NCBI GenBank assembly: GCA_026225945.1
Contig: JAMJFZ010004066.1
Coordinates: 2,215,001 to 2,279,000, forward strand
Direction of reading: 5' to 3'
From: Cricetomys ansorgei
Taxonomy: Eukaryota; Chordata; Mammalia; Rodentia; Nesomyidae
DNA length: 64,000 nt
Position 1 is the first letter of the stretch; each line of letters begins with the position of its first letter. Shown piece by piece: positions 21,433-32,439 of this stretch. The notes below the pieces were generated by a model. The model saw only the letters and a list, made by a program, of their open reading frames with translations. It was not told the DNA's origin and did not search any database. A program made the translations under genes and the position numbers.

Positions 21433-21938
21433 GGTGTTGAGAGGCTCACTCCTGGTTGTCTTGCTTTTGGGGCTAGAAACAAGGCTGCCCCAGGCTGGGA
21501 ACTCCTTCCAGAAGCCACACAACTAAAGTAAAAGGGACAAATGGCTCCCAGCATTGTTACCAGCAAGACATTTGGGGAACATAAATTCCACTAGGAATTA
21601 GTCATTCTAAATTGCTTTATTTGGTTTTAACTTAGAATAGAACTTAAATTATTCAGCTACAGAAGGGGAGGGAGGGGGCAGGAGCCAGTTGCCAGGCCTG
21701 GCATGCACCTCACACAGTCATGGTTAGGGGAGCAGTGACATCTGTCTGGGGGTGGCCTCGGGAGCTGGTGGGCTGCCTGATACCTTCTGGATTTGGTATA
21801 AACCCCCAGGGATGTGAGACTTAACAGGCACGATTTCGCATCAGCAACACACCCGGTCTTCTTACTCTGTCCCTGTTTGAGAAATGATGTCACTGATCCT
21901 CTTATCTTAGGGGGAAAAAAAAACCAAACCCTCTCTAA
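21433..21938. other. unassigned single-copy stretch
   Basis: No gene or repeat recognised. Confidence 0.4.
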
Positions 21939-22063
21939 CCATGTGGTGGCACACGCCTGTAATCCCAGCGCTCAGAAGGCCGAGGCGGGAGGATCGTGAG
22001 TTGGAGGCTAGCCTGGACTATATAGTGAAACCGAGGTTCAAAAATAAAGCAAAACGAAACATA
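21939..22063 (+). repeat. B1-type SINE
   Basis: CCATGTGGTGGCACACGCCT, GTAATCCCAGCGCTCAG, GAGGCGGGAGGATCGTGAG, A-rich end. Confidence 0.8.
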
Positions 22064-22686
22064 ACAAATAAAAAAATCCTCTCCCTCAACCCCCATCTTA
22101 CTCCAGCCACTGTAAGTTTCGCCATTCTGCGTTGTGACAAAACTCCGCACTGGAATCCTCCCCAGCCTGGCTTCCCTCTCTGGTAGGCTTTCCTGACTGA
22201 TTCCTAAGATCCCCCACCCTCCAAGGTCAATTTTAGCCCTCTACCAACTCAGCACAGGTGGGGCACAATCCTTTACTCTGTCTTTGTGGGAGATTCTTTT
22301 CTCTTGGCTTGTTGAACCCCACGTCTCCTGTTTAGCCCCCCCTACTCTATTGGCACCCCACCCCTCCCACCCCAGGATCTTCCCTTAGCCCACTGGCAGT
22401 CTCCTGTGGTTGCGTCTCACAGCTCAGACCTTGGACCTCTCTGCTAATTTTCTGGTCTACTAGTTTTTAGATCATCACTTTATCAATAACTCCCTAATTC
22501 CTGTCTCTAGGCTAAGTCTCCCCTTAAACTGCAGATTCATTTCACATTTACAATTGCCTTCTGGATTTCTCTACTTGGATGTTCCTTATAACATGTAAAA
22601 CTTGTCAGTACCCCAAATAATTCCCTGCGAGATGTAGAGGTGCAGACCTGCACTTTTAGCACTACAGAGTTAACCAAATATTTCCC
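22064..22686. other. unassigned single-copy stretch
   Basis: No gene or repeat recognised. C-rich patch near 22337-22373. Confidence 0.4.
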
Positions 22687-22893
22687 TTTAAAAAATAGAT
22701 CTATTTTATTTTTAATTGTGTGTGTGTGTTTTGAGGTATGTATGTGCGTGTTCAGGTGCCTGCAGAGGCGTCAGATCCCCTGGAGCTGGAGTCACAGGCA
22801 GATGTGAGCTGCCCAGCATGGGTGCCAGGAACTGAACTCTGGTCCTCTGGAAGCGCAGCAAGCACTTTTAACCACTGAACCTTCTCACTAGCT
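22687..22893 (-). repeat. B2 SINE
   Basis: AT-rich tail with (GT)n, GAGGCGTCAGATCCCCTGGA, GAACTGAACTCTGGTCCTCT and a degenerate head near ACCTTCTCACTAGC. Confidence 0.75.
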
Positions 22894-23274
22894 TCATGCT
22901 AGGTCAGTTTGTTCATATGTAAAATGGGGGCACTGTCTCACCAAGAGAACTCTGGTAAACTGGTGTACAAGTTGCAAATTGTAATTTGAAGTATGTTTAA
23001 GCCTCATGGATGGTGGCCATGCTGGCCTTAGTATAGAAGGATACCCCCAGGTCTTGTCCTGAGCTAGAAGTTGGTACCTGTGCTGCTGTGTTGGTGTCTC
23101 AGTAACCACTGCTTCTGCTGTCAGCCCGCACACAGGAGGTACAGAGAGAATAAGAACCATGCCTGCAGGCAGATGAGGTGTACTGATGTACTGAAAATTT
23201 CTAGAATGCGCTCACTCATCACATTAAGTCTGGAGTTTTATGAAAATCTCTGCCCAACTGAAATATTTTTGCTT

Positions 23275-23800
23275 GCCATGCTGGGGATTAAACTCAAGGC
23301 CTTCATATGCTGGGCCAGTACTTCACCCACTGAGCCACACTGCCAGCTCTTCACGGTATGTTCTAGGCAGGTGCTCTACCACTGAGCCATGTTCCCAGCC
23401 CCTCACTGGGGGATTCTAGGCAGGTGCTCTACCACTGACTCACACCCCAGCCCCTCACTGGGGGATTCTAGGCAGGTGCTCTACCACTGAACCACACCCC
23501 AGCCCCTCACTGGGGGATTCTAGGCAGGTGCTCTACCACTGAGCCACACCCCAGCCCCTCACTGGGGGATTCTAGGCAGGTGCTCTACCACTGAGTCACA
23601 CCCTGCCCCTCACTGGGGGATTCTAGGCAGGTGCTCTACCACTGAGCCACACCCCAGCCCCTCACTGGGGAATTCTAGGCAGGTGCTTTACTACTGAGTC
23701 ATTCTCCCAGACTCTCTTTGGTAGATCCAAGGCAGATAGTCACTGAGCCATATTTCCAGCTCCTCATTTGGGAGGTGGGGGGTTCTAGGCAGGAACTCTA
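23275..23800 (-). repeat. ID-derived 52-bp minisatellite, array A
   Basis: About nine units. CTAGGCAG anchors fall at 23363, 23416, 23468, 23520, 23572, 23623 and 23675, a 51-53 base period, with degenerate units at both ends. Reverse-complemented, each unit reads GGGGTGTGGCTCAGTGGTAG, the ID/tRNA-like head with its pol III A box, then a short CCTAGAATCCCCCAGTGAGG. The B box is missing. Confidence 0.9.
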
Positions 23801-23874
23801 CCAATGAACCACATGCTCTTCTCAAAAACTTTTGCTATTCTATGCCTGGATTTCTTGGTCTATTTAAAGCTATT

Positions 23875-23992
23875 ATTTTAAAGTCAAAGTTTCTCTACAC
23901 AGCCCAGACTGTCTTTGAACCCACGCTCCTTTTGTCTCAGCCTCCTGAATGCTAGCATTACAGGTGTGTGCCTTCATGTGTTCGGCTGGATT
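23875..23992 (-). repeat. B1-type SINE
   Basis: AAAGTTTCTCTACACAGCCC, GAATGCTAGCATTACAGGTG. Reversed B1 type. Confidence 0.6.
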
Positions 23993-25149
23993 CCTTGATC
24001 AGATGATAAATGGGTTGTGAGGTGTTCAGATACCCTTCCCAGCTGTGTGCCCTGTGGGAGCCAGGGAGATCCTGTGTCTGTGAGAATCCAGAACAGCCCT
24101 AGGAGGTGTGCTTCCTGCAGAGGCCTGATCAGCCCTTCACGTTGGCAAGTAATTAACTTGCCTAATTAAGGCACACAGGCACAGGGCTCCTACTGGGCTG
24201 CTCCTGGGGGTGGTGACATCCACCACTGAAAGGGTCTCAGGCTCTGTTGAAACTGCACAGCACAAGTGAGAGAAGATTAATTAAAAAGCGGGTTGGGGAA
24301 GCATTGCACCCTGGGAGAAAAGGCTTGGTTAGCACCAGGGAGAGCTGGGGTCCCTGGATGCAGGTGTGTGTGTGTGTGTGTGTGTGTTGTGGCAGCAGCG
24401 TGAAAAGCTCCATCTCCCTGTGGATGGGGGATGCCCCATCTCTGTGGGTTTGGAAGAGCTATAGCACCTGCTGGGTACCTGTTTGCTGATGGGCTATTTT
24501 GCACGCACTGCATTAGAGTTTGCTGAAACTCTGGAGCACCCTCAAAGCACAGGGATTCGGAGGCTGAACTTTCTGTAGGAAAGGAAAAGGCTCTGAATTG
24601 GAGGCTCCTTTCTTGGGGCCATCCGGGACCTTCTAAAGGCCTAAATGGAGCAGTGTGTGTCCCCACAGCAGCTACCCCTGCCCCAGTACCTTAGCACTCC
24701 TGTTTCCCAGAGGCTTCTGCTCTCTGGCTTTTTACCTGGGTTGCTCTTTGGGCGATGGTGGACTCCCTGCTCAGTCCTTGCCTTTTGCAGCTCTATAGAC
24801 AGCACCGGCTGCCTTCCCTGTGTCCCTGCCTGGACACTTTGCATGCTGGGAAGCTATTCTCTTTCCCCAGAAGATTGGAGCCCTCGAGGTGGGGCTTGCT
24901 TAGAGCAGGCTCAATGTCATTCTTCAGCAACTGCCAAGTGTCTGTTGTGTGCCTGATGCTGTCCTAGGTACCGCAGTGGTAATGTGGAAACCGTGGGAAC
25001 ATGGGACCCCTGCTCCCTTCTGGTGACTTCCAACCTCACAGGTAGGATGGGCAGGAGGCCAGAACGAGGAGGTCAGGGTGTGTCAGGGTGTGCTTCTTCA
25101 GAACCTAGGAAGGTAACATGAGTGATAGTTATAAAAGATTTTTCTGAAG
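23993..25149. other. unassigned stretch with palindrome and (GT)n
   Basis: Holds the AATTA-centred palindrome at 24144-24162, GATTAATTAAAAAGCG near 24276 and a (GT)n run at 24363-24388. Otherwise unassigned. Confidence 0.5.
24144..24162. promoter_or_regulatory. palindrome with homeodomain-type core
   Basis: GGCAAGTAATTAACTTGCC: perfect 7-base arms (GGCAAGT/ACTTGCC) around AATTA, followed at once by TAATTAAGGC. Symmetry and TAATTA cores suggest a dimeric homeodomain site. Inference only. Confidence 0.35.
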
Positions 25150-25250
25150 AGAGGACCGTTATAGGCTGAATTGTGTCTCCAAATTTATTTGTTCAAGTCA
25201 CAACCTCTGTTGCTGTAGAATGTGATTGTATTTGGAGATAGACTCTCCCT
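25150..25250 (+). repeat. MLT1-type MaLR LTR fragment
   Basis: GGCTGAATTGTGTCTCCAAA, GAATGTGATTGTATTTGGAG: the 5' portion of an ancient MLT1 LTR. Confidence 0.6.
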
Positions 25251-25251
25251 G

Positions 25252-25640
25252 GTACCAGGAAGGAACTCAGGGATTCTCTTATTCTAGGCAGGTGCTCTAC
25301 CTCTGAGCCAAACCCCAGCCCCTCCCTGGGGGATTCTAGGCAGGTGCTCTACCACTGAGCCACACCTCAGCCCCTCCCTGGGGGATTCTAGGCAGGTGTT
25401 CTACCACTGAGCCACACCCCAGCCCCTCCCTGGGGGATTCTAGGCAGGTGCTCTACCACTGAGCCACACCCCAGCCCCTCACTGGGGGATTCTAGGCAGG
25501 GGCTCTACCACTGAGCCACACCCAGCCCCTCCCTGGGGGATTCTAGGCAGGTGCTCTACCACTGGGCCACACCCAGCCCCTCACTGGGGGATTCTAGGCA
25601 GGTGCTCTACCACTGGGCCACACACCCTAGTCTTCATTAG
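25252..25640 (-). repeat. ID-derived 52-bp minisatellite, array B
   Basis: Seven units with CTAGGCAG anchors at 25284, 25336, 25388, 25440, 25492, 25543 and 25594. Same unit and orientation as array A, 1.5 kb away. Confidence 0.9.
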
Positions 25641-26069
25641 AGAATTTGCATGGTTGCTGTCAAGAGACCCAGAAGAGGATGAATTAGAGAAATCGAAGAG
25701 TGATCATTGACCTGTTCAGGGATTCCCCGACTCTGCAATCCCCATAGTCTAGGGAACTGAGATTGCAGGGCACAGCAACCTCCGCCCCCACTCCAGATCT
25801 GTAGAGAAAGAACACGAGTGATAGCGGAAGCCGAGAGCCCTGGGCCCAGGTTGGGAATCTGGCAGAACAGTGTGTGAACTGTAGCTTCGATCTTGACAAG
25901 CAGGCAATTACTTATCTTCTCTGAGAACCTCTGTTCCCTCCTTTGTAAGGGGGTGGTCATAATGTCCACTTGCTAGGGACTTATGTGCAAAAGGAGGGAG
26001 ATGATGGGGACAGAGCTAGGTCAAGTCCAACCCTCTGCGCACCGCTGCTATGTGATCACTGTACTGGTT
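25641..26069. other. unassigned single-copy stretch
   Basis: No gene or repeat recognised. Confidence 0.4.
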
Positions 26070-26600
26070 TTTTCTTTCTTTTTGTGCATATACGTGGTTG
26101 TGAATGTGCCCACGGGTATGTGTGTGTAGGCCAGAGGTTGATGTTGGGTATCTTCCTCTATCGTTCTCCACCCTATTTTTTTTAGGATTTTATTTTAATT
26201 TTAAATTATTTGCGCATGCGTGCACATGACTGCGGCGGCCAGAAGGCGGCACAGGACCTCCTGGAGCTGAAGTCGCAGGTAGCAGAGAGCCACCCGATAG
26301 AGGTTCCTGGGAACTGAACTCAGGTCCTCTGTAGGGGCAGCACTGGATCTTAACCACAGAGCCATCTCTGCAGCCTCTCCAACCTTACTTCTTGAGATGC
26401 CGTTTCTCACTGAACCTGAAGCTCATTGGTTGGCCTGGGCCGGCTGGCCAATGAGCTCCAGGGACCCGCCTGTCTCCACTCCCTCAGGGCTGGGATTATA
26501 GACACGTGCCAATACACCTGACTTTTATGGGGATCCAGACTCAGGTTCTCATGCTTGCTTGGCAGGCGCATTACCAACTGAGTCATCTTCCCAGCCCTGA
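26070..26600 (-). repeat. RSINE1 split by B2
   Basis: RSINE1 tail (GTGTGTAGGCCAGAGGTTGA, TATCTTCCTCTATCG, 26070-26175), then the rest (TTTCTCACTGAACCTGAAGC ... CATCTTCCCAGCCC, 26377-26600). Confidence 0.75.
26181..26375 (-). repeat. B2 SINE inside RSINE1, imperfect TSD
   Basis: Reversed B2 (GGAACTGAACTCAGGTCCTC, GAGCCATCTCTGCAGCC) with unusually many CpGs in its tail (GCGCATGCGTGC, CTGCGGCGGCC). The flanks CTCCACCCTATTT and CTCCAACCTTACTT look like a decayed target duplication. Confidence 0.75.
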
Positions 26601-27206
26601 TTACACTTTTCATGCATGGCACTCTTACTGTTTACTCTTGCCAAATGCAGACCAGCTGTTAGTCAAAGTCCCCCCGGGTATACATCTGTCCTTGACATGG
26701 TACTGGCAGTTGCTTTTTTTTTTTTTACCCTGACAGATTGGCTTCATCAAGGTACCCAACACAGTTCTCTCTATCTATGGCAGACTTAGCATACTATGCA
26801 AATCAATCCCTAGTTATTACCCAGGACCCACAGCCTCAAAAGAGACTTTGTACCCAAGAAGCACAGCTTCCAAAGCTTGAGGAACTATACTTGTTTGCCT
26901 TTGATGGAAAATCAACAGTCTGGTTTTCTCTAACTTAATTTAGATATGAGTCCACAATTTGTCAGGAGATCAATGAATGCGAGGCGTTAGGGGAACACAA
27001 TTAAATGCTCTTCAGGTTTGTGTCGGAACAGATGTGCAGTTCCTGGCCCTTCCAAGCTGTTGCCTGTGCGAGAGAGGGGTGGCTGTGGGTTACCCGTTCT
27101 ACGTGGTAAGGGAGGGAGGGAGGGGGACTCTACTCCTGAGGCTGTGCCAGCTAGAACCATCTAAATCACTCTGGGGAAAGGTCCTGCCTAAAGACAAAAG
27201 GGGACC
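26601..27206. other. unassigned stretch
   Basis: No gene recognised. Contains a T12 run (26715-26726). Confidence 0.4.
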
Positions 27207-27630
27207 GGAGAGGTGGCTCAGTGGGTAAAGTTCTTGCTATGGAAACATGAAGACCCAAGTTTGATACCCAGAACCCATGTAAAAAGCCTGATGTGATGGC
27301 GAATGTCTGAAACCACAGCCCTGGAGGAGGGGACAGGGACAGGGAGATTCCTGAGGTTTGCTGGTGAGCCACTGTTCCTGGACCCATGAGTCCCAGGTTC
27401 AGTGAGGGAGCCTGTCTCAAAGCAACAAGACTGAAGAAGACCTGATATTCTTTGGCCTATGTATGTGCACGTACACACACATGCACACAGACACAGACAC
27501 ACACACACACACACACGTGTACACACACATATGTATGTGAGTGCATTCATGCATATATGAACATAGTCACTTGCATGCACACACATACACTTAGACACAT
27601 GTAAACACGTACACATTCATACAACACACA
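27207..27630 (+). repeat. RSINE1 with long CA-rich tail
   Basis: Head GGACCGGAGAGGTGGCTCAG, CCAGGTTCAGTGAGGGAGCC, then an irregular (CA)n/ACATGC region from 27465. Confidence 0.8.
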
Positions 27631-28009
27631 TGCACCTACCCCACTGGCTTCTCTGGCTTGATTTTGCTGGTCGCACTGGAACACCCTGTGACTGTGTCTC
27701 CAGGCACGTCCCAGCCCAGATGTAGTGCTTGCCACCTGGCATGTTTTTATTGCCTTATCCACAAGCTCCAATAACCAACCCCTAGATCTGGAGCCCGGGG
27801 ATTAAAGATACCCCCTCTCCCTCCCAGATGGCAGCTGATGAAGCCCCTGATTACATGAGACTTTGAGCTGGAGAGAGGAGAGGAGTTGGGCTCCTGAGAA
27901 GTATTAAGATGCAGATTGGAGAGGCACCATCTGTGACAATGGCCTACATAAAGCCCTTGTGGTAGTATCTGAGGGGGCCCTGTCTCCCCATAGCCACGTC
28001 AGAACTACT
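27631..28009. other. unassigned single-copy stretch
   Basis: No gene or repeat recognised. Confidence 0.4.
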
Positions 28010-28190
28010 TCTGTAGGTGTGTGACCTGTGAACCGCAGGGATCTGCTGTGTCTACCTTCAGGAACTGGGATTACAAGTGTGTGGGCACATCTGTATTTTG
28101 TTTTAAAATAGTAGGTTTTGGGGAACTGAACCTGGATCCTCAGACTTGCATAGCAACCACTTTACTGGCTGAGCCTTTGCTCCAGCTTCA
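28010..28190 (-). repeat. B4-type composite SINE
   Basis: Reversed B1-like part (GGAACTGGGATTACAAGTGT) and ID-like end (CTGAACCTGGATCCTCAGAC ... CTGAGCC). Confidence 0.55.
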
Positions 28191-28224
28191 GAAACTTGGG
28201 GACACAGTGATCTTGTAACTGACA

Positions 28225-28445
28225 TAATTTCATGGTAGAAGGACTGGAACTTCCATTAGGGGAGGGTAATACCAGGTCCCGAGACTGCTACGTGTGGGGT
28301 TTGGTCCTCATCCTAAATTCATATGCAAAACCCTATATCCCAGTGCCTTGGTGTGTGACCTTATCTAGAGAGTCTTTAAATATCTACAGTGAGGTCATTC
28401 AGGCAGGCCCTGGTCCGATTTCACTGGTGTCTCAATTAAAGGGGA
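28225..28445 (+). repeat. MLT1-type MaLR LTR fragment
   Basis: TCCTAAATTCATATGC, GTGTGTGACCTTATCTAGAG, GTGAGGTCATTCAGGCAGGC, ATTTCACTGGTGTCT follow the MLT1 order. Confidence 0.6.
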
Positions 28446-28448
28446 CCT

Positions 28449-28842
28449 TGGGCTGGGTACCATGATGCATGCCTGTGATTAGAACATGTGAGTGTCTGAG
28501 GGAGGGGGACTGTGATTCTGAAGCCAGCCTCGGCTATCTAGTAAGACTGTGTCTCAAACAAGAGTGAAAAGCAGTCTCAAGAGTTAGCTTGGTCAGTAAA
28601 ACGTTTGCAGAACAAGCATGAGAACCTGAGTTTGATTCCTAGAACCTACATTGAAAGGCAGATTGCACACATTTGTAATCCCAGTGTTGAGGAGGCAGAG
28701 ACAAGAGGTCCCCTAGAGCTCTCTTAGCCAACCTCAGACTACTTGACAAGCCCTAGGCCAATGAGAGACCCCATGTCAAAGAAATAAGCCGTCAGGGTTC
28801 TGAGGAATGATACCCGTAGCAAGCACATATATCCACGCACGA
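28449..28842 (+). repeat. B1-type SINE followed by RSINE1
   Basis: 28449-28570 is a diverged B1. 28576-28842 is an RSINE1 (AACCTGAGTTTGATTCCTAG, CAATGAGAGACCCCATGTC). (TTTTG)n follows at 28847-28865. Confidence 0.65.
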
Positions 28843-28914
28843 AGTGTTTTGTTTTGTTTTGTTTTTACAAAGGCAGTAAAACAAAGGTAGACATTTGGCT
28901 GTGCTAGGCATGTC

Positions 28915-29140
28915 TGGGGCTGGAGAACTGTCTCACCAGTTAAGAACAGTTAAGATTTATTGCTGTTCTTGCAGAGGACCTGGGTTCAGTCCCCAGCACC
29001 CATGTTATGCCTAACTAACTACTAACAACTATTTGTAACTCCATCTCCAGGGGATCCATGTCCTCCTCTAGTCTGAGGGTACCCACATGTGTGTGGCAGA
29101 CATACAAACACACACAAAATAAAAACAAATTTTGAGAAAG
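28915..29140 (+). repeat. B2 SINE
   Basis: GGGGCTGGAGAACTGTCTCA, GGGTTCAGTCCCCAGCACCC, CTCCATCTCCAGGGGATCC and an AAATAAAAACAAA tail. A short duplication of GTTAAGA occurs in the head. Confidence 0.8.
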
Positions 29141-29499
29141 TATGATGTCTATGGGGAGAAAGCTGTAAATCTCGGAGTCACTCCACCACAAGGGACATTT
29201 GGGAACGAGGCTTGCTGTAGGAGCCATCCCTCAAGGCCCCCAAAGGAAACAGCTTGGCTGATACACGGATCTTGAACTTCGGTTCCCCAGACTGTGAGAT
29301 GATGGGTTTCTGTTCTTTTAGTCCTGGCTGCCCCTAAGCTTGTACTATTCTGCCTCAGCAGCACTCCACGACTGCGTGCTAGGTCGATGGATGATGGGAA
29401 GAGACAGGACAACACGGGGAAGACCCTGGGATTAACTTCCAGATAAGAGAGTGGTGAATGGTGACCTGCTCTTAGCTTTCTGTCACCTGACTTCTAAAC

Positions 29500-29502
<3 letters not shown>
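29141..29502. other. unassigned single-copy stretch
   Basis: No gene or repeat recognised. Confidence 0.4.

Positions 29503-29544
<42 letters not shown>
29503..29544 (+). repeat. (TG)n microsatellite
   Basis: About 21 perfect TG units. Confidence 0.97.
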
Positions 29545-29546
<2 letters not shown>

Positions 29547-29587
29547 GTTTTGTCTGTGTAAAGCAAAAGCTACAAAAAAACAAAAGA

Positions 29588-29960
29588 AAGCCAGGCGTAG
29601 AGTTCCTGCCTGTCATCTTGGTATTTAGGAGGTGGAGGCAGGAGGATCAGGAATGCAAGATCATTCTTGACCACGTAATGAGTTCAAGGCCAGCCTGGGT
29701 TAAACAATATAGTCTCAAAAACCAGAAAAAGGAAGCCAGAGCGATGTCTCAGTGGTTAAGAGCCCTTGCTTTTCTTGTGGAGGACCCAGTTCGACTTCCA
29801 GCACCCACATGCTGGCTCAGCACCTCTTGTAACTTCAGCTCCAAGGGCTCCAACCACCTCTTCTGGCCTCCATAGGTACCTGCGCTCACCTGCACACACC
29901 CACACATGGACACACACACACATGCACACACACGCACACACACACACACACAATTATAAA
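29588..29960 (+). repeat. B1-type SINE followed by B2 with (CA)n tail
   Basis: 29588-29728 B1 (GCCAGGCGTAGAGTTCC, TTCAAGGCCAGCCTGGG). 29732-29880 B2 (CAGCACCCACATGCTGG, AACTTCAGCTCCAAGGG). The (CA)n tail runs to 29952. Confidence 0.8.
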
Positions 29961-30329
29961 CAAAAATAAACAAAAGCAAACCAAACAACAGCAAAAGCCA
30001 AAGGAAAGATGATTAAGTCATTAAGAGCCACTTTCTGGACAGGCACAGCAGCAGCTGTGGGTACGAATCTTGTCTATGCCAGTTCTGGCATCCAAGGACT
30101 TCCTGGCCAGAGAGCCCTTAGGTAGACCTACCCCGTGGATGCTCTGGCCCCTTGATGCAGCGATATTACTTCTGCCTGTGTCAACCACAGAGGGGATGGG
30201 TGACTACATCACACTGATACACACAGATGTGGAGCAATCTCTGGCACTTCTAAGTCATTCAGGTGGCTTACGGAGGCTGCAGGAGCTGGGGAAGCCCTCG
30301 AGCTTACCACTGTTGGGGCCTTACTGGAT
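29961..30329. other. unassigned single-copy stretch
   Basis: No gene recognised. Confidence 0.4.
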
Positions 30330-30548
30330 TTATTGTTTTCAAATATTTATTTTATGTCTCTCTCTGCCTCTCCCTGTGCATATGGATGTGTGTGCAGATG
30401 CCCTCAGAGGTCAGAAGAGGGTGTTGGTCCCCTAGAGCTGGAGTTACAAATGGTTGTGAGCCACCTGGCAACATGGGTGCTGGGAATGGAACTCAGCCCT
30501 TTTGGAGGGTAGGAAATACTCTTGACCTGGAGCCATCTTTCCACCCTC
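30330..30548 (-). repeat. B2 SINE
   Basis: TCAGAAGAGGGTGTTGG (a decayed form of the CTCF-type site known in B2), GAGCTGGAGTTACAAATGGT, AATGGAACTCAGCCC. Confidence 0.8.
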
Positions 30549-30554
30549 TACATT

Positions 30555-30995
30555 TTTATTTCTTTAGTGCTGGGAATGGAACCCAGGATCTTGTCATTGT
30601 AGGCCAGAGCTCTGCCACTGAGCTACGGCTCTAGCCCACACTACTACGTCTAGATAGATATGCCCATATATATTGCCTCTGTTGATACTATTTCTCGCAA
30701 CCCTCTGAATTGCTTTATTGCGCTTTAAAACATTGATTTTGTGGGCATGTGTGCATGTGTGTGGGCCCATGGGCCCGTGGCACAGGCGTGGAGGTCAGAG
30801 GACAACTTGTGGGAGTCAGCTCTCCTCTACCACGTGGTCTTGGGAATCAAACTCAGGTTGTTAGGTTTGGCTACAAGTGCCTTAACCTACTGAGCCATTT
30901 TGCTGGCCCCTTACTTATTTATTTTCCCCCTGAAACAAGCTATGACGCCCAGACTGGCCCCTAGCTTCAGTCTCAGGAGTGCTGGCCAATGCCGC
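30555..30995 (-). repeat. ID head, B3 and B1 fragment
   Basis: 30555-30638 reversed ID head (GGGAATGGAACCCAGGATC, CTGCCACTGAGC). 30722-30910 B3 (GAGGTCAGAGGACAACTTGT ... TTTGCTGGCCCC). 30915-30995 B1 piece. Confidence 0.65.
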
Positions 30996-31040
30996 TAGCA
31001 AGTGTCTTAGCTGCAGTTTCGTTAACGGAAGGTTTATCTC

Positions 31041-31063
31041 TGCGCCACCAGGGGGCAGTAGGG
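31041..31063 (+). promoter_or_regulatory. candidate CTCF binding site
   Basis: CCACCAGGGGGCAG at 31045-31058 matches the CTCF core, within TGCGCCACCAGGGGGCAG. It is not inside a recognised B2. CTCF sites act as insulators or loop anchors, and occupancy cannot be judged from sequence. Confidence 0.55.
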
Positions 31064-31361
31064 AGAGAGTGGGACTCGCTCAGGTGGAAGAGTCCCCCTG
31101 GAACTAATCAGTGCTCATAACTCAAATGAGAGGGAACGCTCCAGACAGCTCATTATTAGGGCATTGCTCTCCTCTGCTTTTTCAGAGTTGGACAACTTCC
31201 ACTCAACCACAGCAAAGGCTGATAAAAAGGCAGCGCAAACTCCTGTGGATGCGAGGGGGGTTTCTCCATTTCCCATTCTGTTCTCATGTTTCCCCTTAAA
31301 TCTTCTTCTAGAATTTATTAGTTTATTTGTTTATTGGGGCACCAGGGAATGACATTATCGC
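31064..31361. other. unassigned stretch
   Basis: No gene or clear repeat recognised. Confidence 0.35.
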
Positions 31362-31835
31362 CTTGCACATACTAGGCAGCTGCTCTACCACTGAGCCACA
31401 CTCCAGCCCCTCCCTGGGGGATTCTAGGCAGGTGCTCTACCACTGAGCCACACTCCAGCCCCTCACTGGGGGATTCTAGGCAGGTGCTCTACCACTGAGC
31501 CACACTCCAGCCCCTCCCTGGGGGATTCTAGGCAGGTGCTCTAACTATTGAGCCACACTCCAGCCCCTCCCTGGGGGATTCTAGGCAGGTGCTCTACCAC
31601 TGAGCCACACCCTAGCCCCTCCCTGGGGGATTCTAGGCAGGTGCTCTAACTATTGAGCCACACTCCAGCCCCTCACTGGGGGATTCTAGGCAGGTGCTCT
31701 ACCACTGAGCCACACTCCAGCCCCTCCCTGGGGGATTCTAGGCAGGTGTTCTACCACTGAGCCACACCCCAGCCCCTCCCTGGCGGATTGCAAGCAAGCA
31801 CTCTACAGTTGAGCTATATCCCTAGCCCTCTTTTT
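31362..31835 (-). repeat. ID-derived 52-bp minisatellite, array C
   Basis: Eight units with anchors at 31372, 31424, 31476, 31528, 31581, 31633, 31686 and 31738. A degenerate ID-like unit then ends CCCTAGCCCTC. Two units share the rare variant CTCTAACTATTGAGCC, so multi-unit blocks were copied. Confidence 0.92.
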
Positions 31836-31975
31836 ACTTTAAATTTTGAAGCAGTCTCCTTAATTTGTCCATACTGATCTTGAATTCACTCATTGGCCTA
31901 GGCTAGTCTTGAACTTGGGATTCTCCTGCCTCAGTTTCCTGAGTAGGTGGGTTGTCAGGCCTCTGTTGCCAGACC
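31836..31975 (-). repeat. B1-type SINE
   Basis: CTAGGCTAGTCTTGAACTTG, TCCTGCCTCAGTTTCCTGAG. Directly abuts array C. Confidence 0.5.
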
Positions 31976-32439
31976 TAACTTCCTTAGAATAGTTATGGAA
32001 GGAGTGTTTCAGAGCCCATATAAAATCTTAGACCTGAAGATGACCTCATGATCTAATAGTTCACCACGAAGCAAAAAGTAATGAGCGTTAAGGAGCCCCT
32101 CACACTCTGTCGTGTCAAGCGTGCCTTTGCGTGTCCTCACTAAGGAGGTGGCTTTGGGAGAACATCCTGTTTGCTCTTCCCTGCATGGGGATGCCTCATG
32201 ATGATGTATGAACAGCTTCCATTCATTGCACTGAAGCCACCCTGGGGCTCCTATAACCCTGTGATCACTGAACATGGAAGATGAATCATACCCCCCAAAC
32301 CACCTTCTTGGAAAATTAATTTTTCTCATTGTTGGAAAACAGCCATTTCTGAGTGGTTCTGCGTGTCAATGCAGAGGAGGCTAGAGGCCTTGTTTTGTTT
32401 TGTTTTGTTTTTTTTTTCCCCATCTTGATTCATCTGTTG
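31976..32439. other. unassigned stretch
   Basis: No gene recognised. (TTTTG)n then T10 at 32392-32418. Confidence 0.4.

Noticed and set aside
23275..23800. CRISPR-like array
   Set aside because: Repeats are contiguous with no unique spacers, and the genome is mammalian. It is an ID-derived minisatellite.
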